The notes under the pieces are model-generated. The model saw only the letters and a list, made by a program, of their open reading frames with translations. It was not told where the DNA came from and did no database searches. Both the position numbers and the translations under genes were made by a program. From Mesostigma viride (Eukaryota; Streptophyta; Mesostigmatophyceae; Mesostigmatales; Mesostigmataceae), in the NCBI GenBank assembly GCA_009746045.1, contig RPFO01001950.1:1-45832 (forward strand): a stretch of 45,832 nt of DNA, read 5' to 3'. Below, piece after piece: positions 25,988 to 36,428 of the stretch (positions within the stretch are counted from its first letter, which is position 1; the number at the start of each line of letters is the position of its first letter).

Positions 25988-26140
25988 ATGCCCGTTCGCG
26001 CCAAGGGACAAGCCGCCGTCAACAAGAACCCGTGGCTGATGAAGGTCCAGGAGGTCCGCCTTCGCCCGGCCAACAAGCGCAAGGATTTCGCGGAGATCTT
26101 GAAGATCGCATCCAAGGAGTGGCCAAAGAAAAGCGGCTAG
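25988..26140 (+). CDS. small basic protein, HMG/YABBY-like motif
   Basis: Fifty residues, starting at an ATG after CATACATATCG. The sequence KNPWLMKVQEVR...FAEILKIASKEW resembles the short NPW-x-x-x-V...EAL-x-x-A modules of small giant-virus proteins thought to bind DNA. The net charge is strongly positive. It lies 38 bases after the packaging ATPase and may be a DNA-condensing virion protein; that role is inferred. Confidence 0.6.
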   Translation: MPVRAKGQAAVNKNPWLMKVQEVRLRPANKRKDFAEILKIASKEWPKKSG

Positions 26141-26196
26141 GCGCGATTCGCTTAGGGCCCGCAAGAAGTGTCAGCCCATCCTGGGCAGCGACAAGG

Positions 26197-26544
26197 ATGC
26201 AGTCCGTGCTGTCCTACCTGGGACTCCGAGGTCGCAAAGAGGGGGTCGAGGAGGAGGGCTACTCCCCCTGCGAGACGGACGACGCCGCCTCCAGCGCCGA
26301 TTCAAGGCGGTCGTCCGGCGGCGATACGCCCCCGGAGCCGTGGTGGTGCAAGATCGAGGTGACGCTGTTGGAGATCGAGGACCTTATGAGGCGTCTGGAC
26401 GCGGTGGTTACGCAGAACCAGCAGACGTTGGGGGGGTTGACGCGCGACGTGGCGCGCCTGAAACGGCACGAGCGCAGGTGCGAGCAGACCATAAGGGACG
26501 CGGAGGGGGTGATGCGCGTGCTGGAGAACGTCTTCTGCACCTGA
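26197..26544 (+). CDS. coiled-coil protein
   Basis: This 115-residue protein has an acidic Ser-rich N-terminal half. The C-terminal helix (VTLLEIEDLMRRLDAVVTQNQ and following) has clear heptad spacing, indicating oligomerisation. The frame is intact. No family is recognised. It ends only a few bases from the converging gene at 26550. Confidence 0.6.
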   Translation: MQSVLSYLGLRGRKEGVEEEGYSPCETDDAASSADSRRSSGGDTPPEPWWCKIEVTLLEIEDLMRRLDAVVTQNQQTLGGLTRDVARLKRHERRCEQTIRDAEGVMRVLENVFCT

Positions 26545-26549
26545 CCTAC

Positions 26550-26954
26550 CTATCTGGGGAAGGGGATAGCGAAGGAATTGCCCGTCGTGAACGGCCGGGA
26601 CCTCGAGAGCCTGACTTCATCGAGCGTGGGGGGGTACCCCAACACCAGCGCCCGATGCTTGCGGAAATACCTGGCGCGAGCTGCAGCGTCACTTCCCTTC
26701 CCTGTGGGCAACCAGGGGAGGTCGTCGGATAGGAGTGCCCTTGATTCGCGGATGAGGTCATCCCTGGAAATCGGGGGGGCGGATCCGCCATTTCCCACCA
26801 GCGATCGCGTCTCGCGGATGAGCGCGGCCATCCGGGCGTCGTCTGTCGGTTTGCCCGCGCGCACCCTGTGCGTCGCACAGAGGCCGCGGGAGCCGTGAGG
26901 CGCAGAGCGGCGACAACGACGGCCCTTGGACGTGAGAGAAGTGCATTTGGTCAT
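26550..26954 (-). CDS. Cys/His-motif protein
   Basis: This is a 134-residue protein with TKCTSLTSKGRRCRRSAP at the N-terminus followed by GLCATH, forming C4-x9-C14...C26-x2-H29. The same layout is found in the intron-nested gene (5970-6479) and, in part, at 4349-4546. The rest is helical with Arg/Leu-rich segments and no other motif. It is probably a small zinc-binding protein. Confidence 0.65.
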   Translation of the reverse strand: MTKCTSLTSKGRRCRRSAPHGSRGLCATHRVRAGKPTDDARMAALIRETRSLVGNGGSAPPISRDDLIRESRALLSDDLPWLPTGKGSDAAARARYFRKHRALVLGYPPTLDEVRLSRSRPFTTGNSFAIPFPR

Positions 26955-27106
26955 CCTGTGATTTATGTAACCTAGCCACGAAAATTTTTAATGAAAAATG
27001 CGAATTCGGTCTCATTCCTTGATGCATTCACGCTTTCATTTAAGTATAATTATTATCACCTAGTCTAGGCTCCCTGCCTTTACTTCCAACACAGGCTGCA
27101 TGGGAG

Positions 27107-27877
27107 TTAGAACCGACCGGTAGAATCAGACGAGGTGTCATAAAACACCCAGACGCCAGACTCGGCATCACCCGAGCGGAGAGGTTTCCGTCCCAGTGAC
27201 TTTCTTGCCGCTTGTAGCCCCTGCGGCAGCGGGTAGGGGGCGCTGCGGGTACTTTCCTGACGAACCTCCTGACGAACCTGCTTCCCCCCAATGGACTTCC
27301 GGGGCATTTGTCGGGGAGGCGACCTTTCCGCGCGCTGTACCCACCCGGTGGACTTGCGGCCCACTTGTTGTGGGCGTGTCAGAACTGATCTGGAACTACT
27401 GCCGCTGTCTCCCCGACGAACCTGCTTCCCCCAAATGGACTTCCGGGGCATTTGTCGGGGAGGCGACCCTTCCGCGCGCTGTACCCACCCGGTGGACTTG
27501 CGGCCCACTTGTTGATTGACTGAACTGAAACTTCTGGGGCTGTTCCTGTAAGCGCCGGAGCTGCCGATGGGAGCGCTGTTGCTGTTCATGTAAAGGCCGG
27601 AGCTGCCGATGGAAGCGCCGACGCTGCTGCCGGAAGCGCTGTTGCTGTTCCTGTAAGCGCCGGAGCTGCTGCCGGAAGCCCTGTTGCTGTTCCTGTAAGC
27701 GCCGGAGTTGCTGCTGTAACCGCTTAGAGCGCTGGAGCCGCTGTTGGAACTCGCGCGGGGGCCGCTGTCTCCCCGACGAACCTGCTTCCCCCCAATGGAC
27801 TTCCGGGGCATTTGTCGGGGAGGAGACCCGGTGGACTTGCGGGCGATTTGTCTGCCGGAGGAGCTGGAGGAGGCCAT
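27107..27877 (-). CDS. low-complexity protein with seven H3-tail-like RKS motifs
   Basis: From the ATG at 27877, 256 residues rich in Ser, Gly, Asn and Arg. It holds RKS at residues 13-15, 25-27, 126-128, 145-147, 173-175, 192-194 and 225-227, in contexts ARKSTG, PRKSIGGK, GRKSTG, PRKSIWGK, GRKSTG, PRKSIGGK and AARKSLGRK. The first resembles histone H3 around Lys9 (ARKSTGGK) and the last resembles the Lys27 context (AARKS). A block of about 35 residues holding the paired motifs is repeated three times, also visible as DNA repeats. No histone fold is present. A TATAAAT-like stretch lies upstream (27901-27910). Chromatin mimicry is inference. Confidence 0.7.
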   Translation of the reverse strand: MASSSSSGRQIARKSTGSPPRQMPRKSIGGKQVRRGDSGPRASSNSGSSALSGYSSNSGAYRNSNRASGSSSGAYRNSNSASGSSVGASIGSSGLYMNSNSAPIGSSGAYRNSPRSFSSVNQQVGRKSTGWVQRAEGSPPRQMPRKSIWGKQVRRGDSGSSSRSVLTRPQQVGRKSTGWVQRAERSPPRQMPRKSIGGKQVRQEVRQESTRSAPYPLPQGLQAARKSLGRKPLRSGDAESGVWVFYDTSSDSTGRF

Positions 27878-27919
27878 TACCACTATTACACTAGGTGCGA
27901 ATTTATATTGGGTGGTTCA

Positions 27920-29325
27920 TCACGAGGCGAACCGGCATCCGCCCATGCCGTTGGTGATCTTCAGGATGTTGAAGGAGCGGGCGTAGATGGTGATCACGCC
28001 CTTGGGCAGGCGGTCGGTCGAGGCGGTGCTCTTGCTGAGACCCTTGAGGACGAGCTTGACGGTGTCCAGGCGCGAGAAGTTGATGCTGCCGGTAGGCTTC
28101 CAGTTCTCGGGGTCGTTGCTGAAGGGGATGACGTACACGTGCTGGTCACGCGGGATGCGCGTGTGGTGCAGGAGGGGGAGCAGGTAGGAAAAGTAGACCG
28201 GGTCGCGCCCCTCGCCAAACACCTGCTGCGAGTTGAGCGTCAGGTTGGCGCTCGTGAAGAGGTGCCCGTCACCGAACAGGCTGTTTTTGTTGGTGAAGTT
28301 CCAGACGGACTGGGTGGGGTCCGGCGACGTGGCCGGGTCCGTCAGGCGGTTCTCGGCTTTGTAGAAAAACACGAGCTCCTTGACGGGGTGCGAGAAGGGC
28401 AGCGTGATCGTCTCCAGGTCGCTGCCGTCCACGAAATGGTCGTACTGCTGGGTGGTGGTGATCAGATACTCGTGGGCTTTGGTGGCGAACTGCCGCCGCT
28501 CGAAGTCGTCTAGATAGACGTAGCGCAGGACAAGGCGCATCTTGGTGATGTCGCACATCGCCGCGACCATGTTCGCCCGGTAGCTGTCCGCCACGAGGGG
28601 GGTGGGGGTGTGGCGCTGTGCGCGCTGTTAAGGTGGTTCCATGGGAGGGGGGCGGCGTTGACCGTGGTGGCGGGGTACTTCTGCCCGCCGGCGAGGTGCG
28701 TGAAGATCTCCTCCTTGGAGGCCAGCTGGATGCGGACGCGGGCGTCGTGGTACTGCAGGGCGATGATGGGGAGGGCCATGCCCTCCTCGGCGCAGAAGGA
28801 GAAGCGCAGGGGCAGGTACAGGTAGGTGGGCTTGTTCCCGGTTTGCCCGCCGCCAAACTTGCGGATGACGCCGCCGTGCCGGGCGGGGACGGAATCGACG
28901 TGGCTGGTGCTCGGGTCGCGCGAAAGCTGGTCCCACACGTGCATGAACTCGCCGGTCGTCTCCTCGACGGTGTACCCGCCGATGCGGAACTCGACCTTCT
29001 TGAGCAGGACGCGGCCGACGTCGTCGAAGAAGGGGTCGAACATCTTCCACCAAGCCCTGCCGAGGGGCTGGGTGCCAAAGTCGCTCAACGCGGGCAATTC
29101 CACGTAGACGTAGGCCTTGGTGATGAGGTCGCCGCTCCGGGGCAGCTGGAACTCGACCATGCGGCCGAACCCGGGGATGCCGCTGGTGGGCACGACCTCG
29201 GTGTCGGCGAAGGCGAAGTTGGTGTGGCGGGGGTACATGCTCTTGAAGAAGGTGATCTCCGGGGAGACGGTCAGCATGGCGTCCTGAGGGCCCTTGGCGC
29301 GGAGAGACAGAACCGCGTGCGACAT
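27920..29325 (-). CDS. major capsid protein paralogue 1, one frameshift
   Basis: A double-jelly-roll capsid protein of about 468 residues. The N-terminal part carries SPEITFFKSMYPRHTNFAF and LPRSGDLITKAYVYVELP. The C-terminal part carries RYVYLDDFERRQFA, FSHPVKELVFFY, GRDPVYFSYLLP and the typical end NILKITNGMGGCRFAS. The two halves are joined by a one-base shift near 28596-28608, among G runs. It builds the icosahedral shell. A TATATATA box precedes it. The start ATG at 29325 was chosen over one nine codons upstream because it gives the usual short N-terminus. Confidence 0.92.
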
Positions 29326-29340
29326 GGCGGGAGGGGAGCG

Positions 29341-29348
29341 TATATATA
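29341..29348 (-). promoter_or_regulatory. TATATATA box of capsid gene 1
   Basis: TATATATA lies 16-23 bases before the ATG at 29325, as for capsid gene 2. Confidence 0.6.
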
Positions 29349-29393
29349 GCACCGAAGATTATTTATTTGGGCCGGAGCACGCCGAGGCGGGGG

Positions 29394-31177
29394 TTACGAG
29401 GCGAACCGCTTGCCGCCCATGCCCTGCGCGATCTTCAGCACGTTGAAGGAGGTGGCGTACACCTCGATCGTGCCCGGCAGGATGCCGCCGCCGCCCTCCC
29501 CGTGGCACGATCCCGATCCCGAGGTCTTTCCGAGCCCCTTGAGCATGAGCTTGACGCTGTCGAGGCGCGACATGTTCACGGTGCCCGTGGGCTTCCAGGA
29601 CTCGGGCTCGAGGGCGAAGGGGATGACGTACACGTTGCTGCCCTTGACGACGCGCGTGTGGAACTCGGCGGGGAGCAGGTAGGAGAAGTAGACGGGGTCG
29701 CGCCCCTCTCCGAACATGTTCTGGGAGTTTAGGGAGAGGTTGGCGGAGGTGAACAGGTGGCCGTCTCCGAACTCGCTGCGGTCGTTCCAGAACTTCCAGT
29801 AGCCGTTGTATGCGAAGTCGGCGTCCGCCCTGTACTTGGCGTCGATGAAGTCCAGACTGGCGGGCTTGTACCAGAAGAGGATCTCCTTGACGGGGTGGTT
29901 GAACTTGAGGTCGAGCGTCACCTCGTTCTCGCCGCCGACGTGCTGCTGGATCCGCTGCACCTCGGTGATCAGGTACTCGTGCGAGTTGAGCGCGAACTGG
30001 CGGCGCTCGAAGTCGTCCAGGTAGACGTAGCGCACCAGGAGCTTACAGGCGAACGACGGGGGGGCTGCGATCCAGTCGATGCGCGGGTTGGTCGCGGCGG
30101 GCGCGTTGGTGTCGGGCGCGTTAAGGGTCGCCGGGATCTGCGCGCTTGTCACCGTCATCGAGTAGTAGTTTCCGTGGTCCTCGCCCCTCCACATAACCGA
30201 GAAACCCGTGAGCAGCTTCTTACCTTGAGTCCCCCCTGGGGGTAGGACGTGTTCCACTCGGTCACGTACGCGGTGCCCCTTGCGAAGGCCGACCCCATGG
30301 GCGGGGCGGTCGTTGTGCCAGTCGGGTAGGCTGGGTGTGAGGTCGCGGACGTCCTCTTGAACCACCTGTAGAGTTCTCCCGCCGACCACAACCTGTCATT
30401 GTTGGTGCTGATATGGCGAACGTTGAACTTCGCGCCCTCGCCGTCCAGCTCCTCGAACATCTCGATGACCTTCTTCATCCTAGCGGGGTTCGTCGAGATC
30501 GCACTGAAGTCGATCGCGGGGGCCACCGTCTGCAGCCCCGCGGGCATGTGCGGACGCCAGTAGCGCGTGAAGATGTTGTCCGCTGTGTTGAACTGCACGC
30601 GCACGATCACGTCGTGGTACTGCAGGGCGATGATGGGGAGCGCCAGACCCGGGTCCCTGCAGAAGGTGAACTCGAGCGGGACGTAGACGTGCTGGGCGTC
30701 GCCGCGGTAGTAGTCGACGATCCTACCGCGCTCGTCCACCGTGACGCTGCCCCCGTGGTCGACGGGGAGGTTGTCGACGTTGCTCTCGAAGGCCCGCTTG
30801 CTCATGATGTCGTTCACGTGCATGAAGTCGCCCGTCACCTTCTCGATGGAGTATCCGCCAATCACGAGCTCGACGTAATCGATGAGGATGCGGGCGAAGT
30901 CCTTGGCGAACGGGGAGTACATGAGCGAGGCGCCGAAAGCGCACACCTCGATGTAGGCCATGACCCTGGTGATGAGGTCTCCCGAGCGGGGCAGCTTGAA
31001 CTCGACCGACTGCCCGTAGCCGACGATGCCGGCGGACTGGGTGACCTCGGCGTCCTCCAGGGCGTAGTTCGTGTGGCGCGGGTACACGGTCTTGAAGAAG
31101 GTGACCTCGGGGTCCACGATGAGCGACACGTCTTGCGTGCCCTTCGCGCGGAGGGCCATGATGCTGTGACTTCCCAT
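29394..31177 (-). CDS. major capsid protein paralogue 2, one frameshift
   Basis: About 594 residues. The N-terminal part contains DPEVTFFKTVYPRHTNYAL, LPRSGDLITRVMAYIEV and VIGGYSIEKVTGDFMHV. It shifts frame near 30232-30243 beside C and G runs and continues with VRYVYLDDFERRQFALN, GRDPVYFSYLLPAEF and NVLKIAQGMGGKRFAS. It is longer than paralogue 1, with an extra loop around residues 230-330. It is an architectural capsomer protein, in tandem with paralogue 1. Confidence 0.92.
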
Positions 31178-31190
31178 AGCGGCGGTGGTG

Positions 31191-31198
31191 TATATATA
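31191..31198 (-). promoter_or_regulatory. TATATATA box of capsid gene 2
   Basis: TATATATA lies 14-21 bases before the ATG at 31177, the same arrangement as capsid gene 1. Confidence 0.6.
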
Positions 31199-31224
31199 GA
31201 TTCTAGACTTTTTTTTTGCTGAGG

Positions 31225-34200
31225 CTAAAAGGGCAGCCCCCCGACGTAATGTGTGGCGAGGACGGGCGCGTTCCCCCTGGACTCGCTGGCGGAGTACGCG
31301 AACTGGTCGGTGTCCACATCCAGCACGAGGAGGCCGGCGCCCAGAGGGGATGGCCATGTGCGGTTGTAAACCAAGCGCATCACCCCATTCGAACTCTTTG
31401 CGACCTCGCCCACGGGGGGCACGGGGGTGATCCTATTGGTCTTGAAGTCGAAGTGCCGGAGCCGCACGTCCGAGGCTGTGAACCCCGTTATGGACTCGAC
31501 CGAGGGCACGAACCGGACGGCAAAGCGTTCTGGCACGTACGTGTCCAGACGCTCGCCCGCGTCGGCGCCGACGAAATCGATGTCGGAGAAGAACGGCCGC
31601 GGGGCGGGCAGCACCACCGTGTGTGTGCCGAACGCGTGCCTCTCCGCGGGATCGCTGTTGACGACCGTGAACGCCAGCCCGTCCGTGGGGGCGCCCATCG
31701 GGTTTACCGGGGCCAGAGTGAGCGTGCGCCTGGCGGTGGCGGGCGCGCTGGGGAAGCCGATGCAGGGAAGCGTGTGGGTCTGCTTGTCTGTGGAGGACAC
31801 CCAGTCCCCGGTTGCGAACCCGAGGATGGGGGTGTTTCCCTCAGCCACTCTCAGCCCGATCTTGCTCTTGTCGATGGTGACCGGCTTGGAGGTGTAGAGG
31901 ACCAGGTCGAACGAGCTTGTCAGGGCGGACGGCGCGGGCCCAACCAGCATGCCGTCGGGCTTCGTCTTGAACGCGTACAAGTACGAAAAAACGTCCGTCT
32001 CTCCTGCCCCCCCGTCCCGCCCGTGCCCCCTGTTCCGCCTGCCCCCCCGTCCCGCCCGTGCCCCCTGTTCCGCCCGTCCCGCCTGTGCCCCCCGTCCCGC
32101 CTGTGCCCCCCGTTCCGCCTGTGCCCCCCGTCCCGCCTGTGCCCCCGTTCCGCCCGTCCCGCCTGTGCCCCCCGTTCCGCCCGTCCCGCCGCCCCCCGTC
32201 CCGCCTGTGCCCCCCGTCCCGCCTGTGCCCCCCGTCCCGCCTGTTCCGCCCGTCCCCCCGTCCCGCCCGTCCCCCCGTCCCGCCCGTCCCGCCTGTGCCC
32301 CCCGTCCCGCCTGTGCCCCCCGTCCCGCCTGTGCTTCCCGACCCGACGAATTCTACGATTCCCGAGACGGAATCGGGGAACGTGACAGAGTCGATGCTGA
32401 AACACCGAGGCGGGATCGTGAACGTCAAAACCGTGTTTCCGCTGCCAGCCAGGTCCACCCCCACCCGCTGCAACTTTGCGGCAATGTCTCCGAGGTCGAT
32501 AAGGAGCTTGTTTTCTCCGTCCACTTTTGTCAGAAAACCGTCCGTAAATCGTTTCGTCACGCCCAGTCGTGTGGCTTCCCATGCGACTCCGGTAGGTGCT
32601 AACTGCAGTTTCGAGATGGGAAGATTAAACCCCAACTCCAGGAGCACACTCGCACCGTGAACAGGTTGATCGTATTGGAGTCGCGGCAAAGGGGCGGCGA
32701 CATCGACTGCCACCTCTCGGCGGACATTGATCGTTGAGGGGGGTATCTTATCTGCAAATATCCATTTGCCTGTCCGCAGCCCCCTATTCCACATGTACGG
32801 AAGGTACCTGACGATCCCACCCCCATCCAGCAGCACGCCGCTGCCAGAGGACGCGGCGAAGTCCCAGGTCATCACGATGTCGCGGGGGATTCCCACCCCG
32901 TCCAATTCGATCAGCCCGCTTGGAAGCGTCACGCGGATGTTGTTGTGATCCAGGGACATGATCTGGATGACGACATCGGGGTCGCCATACCGTGCTAGCT
33001 GCTTGATATTTCCCAAAACGAAGCGGGCCGTGGTGGCCCCCCTGCAACATAGAAGGTGTCCACTTCAGGGGCACACGCCACCGGCGTGTTCTCCAGCGCC
33101 CACTCAAAAGTGTTAACCTCGGCACCCCTTGAGACAGTGCGGCCTGCGGGGGGCGTTTCAAACTGCAGTTCAAGCACGACCTCGGCATCAGGACGAGATG
33201 TGTAAATGGACTTCCAGTCACTCACCGGTGTGTTCAGGGACCATACACCGTCGGCACCTTTGGAGGCAGCGGGCACTGTTCCGTACAAGGCGCCAGTTGG
33301 AGATTGGAAAACCAGGTAGGCACTTGACAGGGACGTCGAAAGGTCTTGGATCGTGCCTGTTGGCGCGGGGGACGTATCAAAGTTCCAAGTCATGCGCACG
33401 TCTTTGTTTATGGCCACCCCCTCCACTTCTAAGAGTCCCGCGGGAAGGGTCACGCGGATATTGTTCACACTAGTCAACACGTCCACGCCGTTTTCGGATG
33501 AAAGAGCCTTGATGTCACCCAGGCGAAGGTACGCTGTTGTGATCGCGCCCTTGCCGGTGCCAGTCGTTTCGAATGCGTCCACCCCTGGAGCCATGGACAC
33601 ATTGGACGCCATCAGGTCCCATACGAATGCCTGGACGCTTCCTCTCGATACGGTGCGCACGGTAGAGAACTGGAGCGCGAGAATAACATTGCTCGAGGTC
33701 CAGCTCGTCTTCCATTCGTACACATGCGACGTCAATGCCCATTTGCCGTCCGCCCCTAACGAGGCCGCCGGAACTCGGGCGCGGACATCCTTGTCGTCCG
33801 TGGGGGACACGAAAAGAAACCAAGCGGCGGTCAGATGGGGGGCTAGGTCTTCTATTGTGCCGTCCGTGACAGGCTCCTCGGGGGGACATCAACTATGTCG
33901 ACAAACGACAGGCGTGCGGACGCGGTGATTGCCCTGTTGACCACGACGCCGTCCAGGGAGTACGAACCCGCCGGTATCGTGAAGGTGAAGAGGTTGGGGT
34001 GGTCCCCCGGCTGGTCCATTAACCACCCCCCCGGGGCGTCCCGAATGGTGTTGTAAACGTATCCCAGCATGAATATGAGTGACGACTTTGGCGCGTTTTC
34101 GTTACCCTCGGAAAACGCGGCGCTAACTTGAAGCGGAACTCCATCCACGTCAGCCGCAATGGACAGGGACGCCAGATTTGCCCGACCAATCCGAGCACCG

Positions 34201-36384
34201 GACGCGCCCCATGGTACGCGAAGGAACAGTGACACCATATTGTTCTTGAACTCCGAAGTGACTTCCACCGGAAGCATCCCCCCCGCACCCACGGCGGCGT
34301 CTGTCTTCCAGCTGCTCGCGTACCAAGACCCCTCTGTCACTCCGAGGTCGGATATCGTCCCGACCGCCTGGGGTGCTTTGGGTTCGAACGACAAGCGCGA
34401 CGAACCGGTGATGGCCTTGTCGACCACCACACCGTCCAGGGTGTACGACCCTGCCGGTATCGTGAACGTGATGAGGTTGAGGTGGTCACCCGGCTGGTCC
34501 ATGAGCCAGCCACCCGGGGCGTCCCGAACGGTGGTGTATACGTAGCCGAACATCAAGAAGATAAAGGAATTCCTTCCGTTTTCTCTATCAACGCCCTTTC
34601 TATAGGCTACGGTAGCTGGAATCGGAATGCCATCTACGTCCGCGGTGACGCCTATGGTCGAACTCGTTGGTGTGATCCGCGCATCATGGTGTGATGCGCC
34701 CCATGCGCCCCATGGTACGTCTAGGACCAACATCACAGAACGATCCTTGAACGCGCTCACATCCACGACCGGGAGCAATCCAGGCCCGCTCCCCATGGCA
34801 TCTATGTTCTCGTTAGTACCCACATGCCAGGACGCCGCGGTTGCTCCGAGGTCGGCTATCGTCCCGACTGCAGGGGGTGCTTCCGGTTCAACCAACAAGC
34901 GCGACGAACCGGTGACCGCCTTGTCCACCACGACACCATCAATCGTGTATGAGCCCGCTGGTATCGTGAACGTCAGGAGGTTCGGGTGGTCCCTGGCTGG
35001 TCCATGAGCCAGCCACCCGGGGTGTCACGAACGGTGGTGTATACGTAGCCGAATATCACGTCGACCAAGGAATGCCTCCCCCATGGTCCTGGTCTGTCAT
35101 ACCCTACTCTAAAGCTAACGGTAGCTGGAATCGGAATGCCATCTACGTACGCGGTGACGCCTACAGTCGAACTCGTCGGTGCGATCCGCGCGCCTGAGGT
35201 GCCCCATGGTACGCTCAGAGTCAAGGTCACAGAACGATCCTTGAACGCGGATCCTGAAGCGCTCACATCCACGACCGGGAGCAATCCAGGCCCGCTCCCC
35301 ATGGCATCTGTCGTCCATGTACCCACATACCAGGACGCAGCGGTTGCTCCGAGGTCGGCTATCGTCCCGACTGCCTGGGGTGCTTCGGGTCCAACCAACA
35401 AGCGCGACGAACCGGTGACCGCCTTGTCCACCACGACACCATCAATCGTGTACGACCCCGCTGGTATCGTGAACGTCAGGAGGTTCGGGTGGTCCCCTGG
35501 CTGGTCCATGAGCCAGCCACCCGGGGCGTCCCGAATGGTGGTGTATAGATAGCCGAACAAGACGCTGACCAAGGAATGCCTCCCCCATGGTCCTGGTCTG
35601 TCATACGGTCCTACTCTAAAGCGAACGATAGCTGGAATCGGAATGCCATCTACGTACGCGGTGTGACGCCTACAGTCGAACTCGTCGGTGCGATCCGCGC
35701 GCCTGAGGTGCCCCATGGTACGCCCAGAGTCAAGGTCACAGAACGATCCTTGAACGCGGATCCTGAAGCGCTCACATCCACGACCGGGAGCAATCCAGGC
35801 CCGCTCCCCATGGCATCTGTCGTCTCGTTAGTACCCACATACCAGGACGCAGCGGTTGCTCCGAGGTCGGCTATCGTCCCGACTGCCTGTGGTGCTTCGG
35901 GTTCAACCAACAAGCGCGACGAACCGGTGACCGCCTTGTCCACCACGACACCATCAATCGTGTACGACCCCGCTGGTATCGTGAACGTCAGGAGGTTCGG
36001 GTGGTCCCCTGGCTGGTCCATGAGCCAGCCACCCGGGGCGTCCCGAACGGTGTTGTAAACATAGCCGAACACGAGGATAACCGATGAAACGCGATTCGTC
36101 TCGGTGCCCAGACTAAATGCGGCGGTAGCTTGAAGCGGAACACCATCTACGTAAGCGGTAGTGAGAGGGGGGTTGCCAGTATAGTTACCAATCCGTGCAC
36201 CTGAGGTGCCCCATGGTATACTCAATATCAAGGTCACAGAACGATCCTTGAACGCCCCTCCCGAAGTGCTCACGTCCACGATTGGAAGCATCCCCCCCAC
36301 ACCCACAGCATCTGTACTCCAGGTGCCTGCATACCAAGAGCCCGCAGTCACTCCAAGGTCAGAGATCGACCCCGCTTGTGACAT
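31225..36384 (-). CDS. giant modular fibre-like protein, several frameshifts
   Basis: A single minus-strand gene of about 1,700 codons is inferred from the ATG at 36384. It opens with five modules of about 165 residues (485-510 bases), each with GTI-x-DLG...SW, PWG-x-SGARI, GYVY-x-T-x-RDAPGGWLMDQPGDHPN and LTFTIPAGSY-x-x-DGVVV. Two or more diverged modules follow (NNIRVTLPAGLLEVEGV and NNIRVTLPSGLIELDGV), then a Gly-Thr-Gly tract and a C-terminal domain ending at 31225 (VLATHYVGGLPF). Breaks occur near 35680, 34995, 33880, 33039 and within the tract. Repeating beta modules plus a collagen-like rod suggest a virion surface fibre. No known family is recognised. Confidence 0.6.
31990..32336 (-). 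repeat. Gly-Thr-Gly (collagen-like) tandem repeat
   Basis: Imperfect copies of a short C-rich unit (CCCGTCCCGCCTGTGCC...) encode GTGGTGGTGG and, in shifted frames, GHRRDG-type repeats. This is the rod of the fibre-like protein. Such tracts are prone to length change and to assembly error. Confidence 0.75.
33855..36372 (-). repeat. five tandem modules of about 500 bp
   Basis: Near-identical copies start at about 36372, 35870, 35360, 34850 and 34360. The three middle copies are the most alike at DNA level. They encode the modules of the fibre-like protein and are good substrates for recombination. Confidence 0.75.
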
Positions 36385-36428
36385 GCTTCAGTTATAACAC
36401 CGGTGAGATTTTTTAGGATTCAGGTGTT

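Noticed and set aside
30413-31222. 269-codon plus-strand frame
   Set aside because: It is the antisense shadow of capsid paralogue 2 and is rich in His/Val/Asp/Gly without domains.
31990-32336. CRISPR-like array
   Set aside because: Units are short and contiguous, with no unique spacers, and they encode a Gly-Thr-Gly tract in a long gene.
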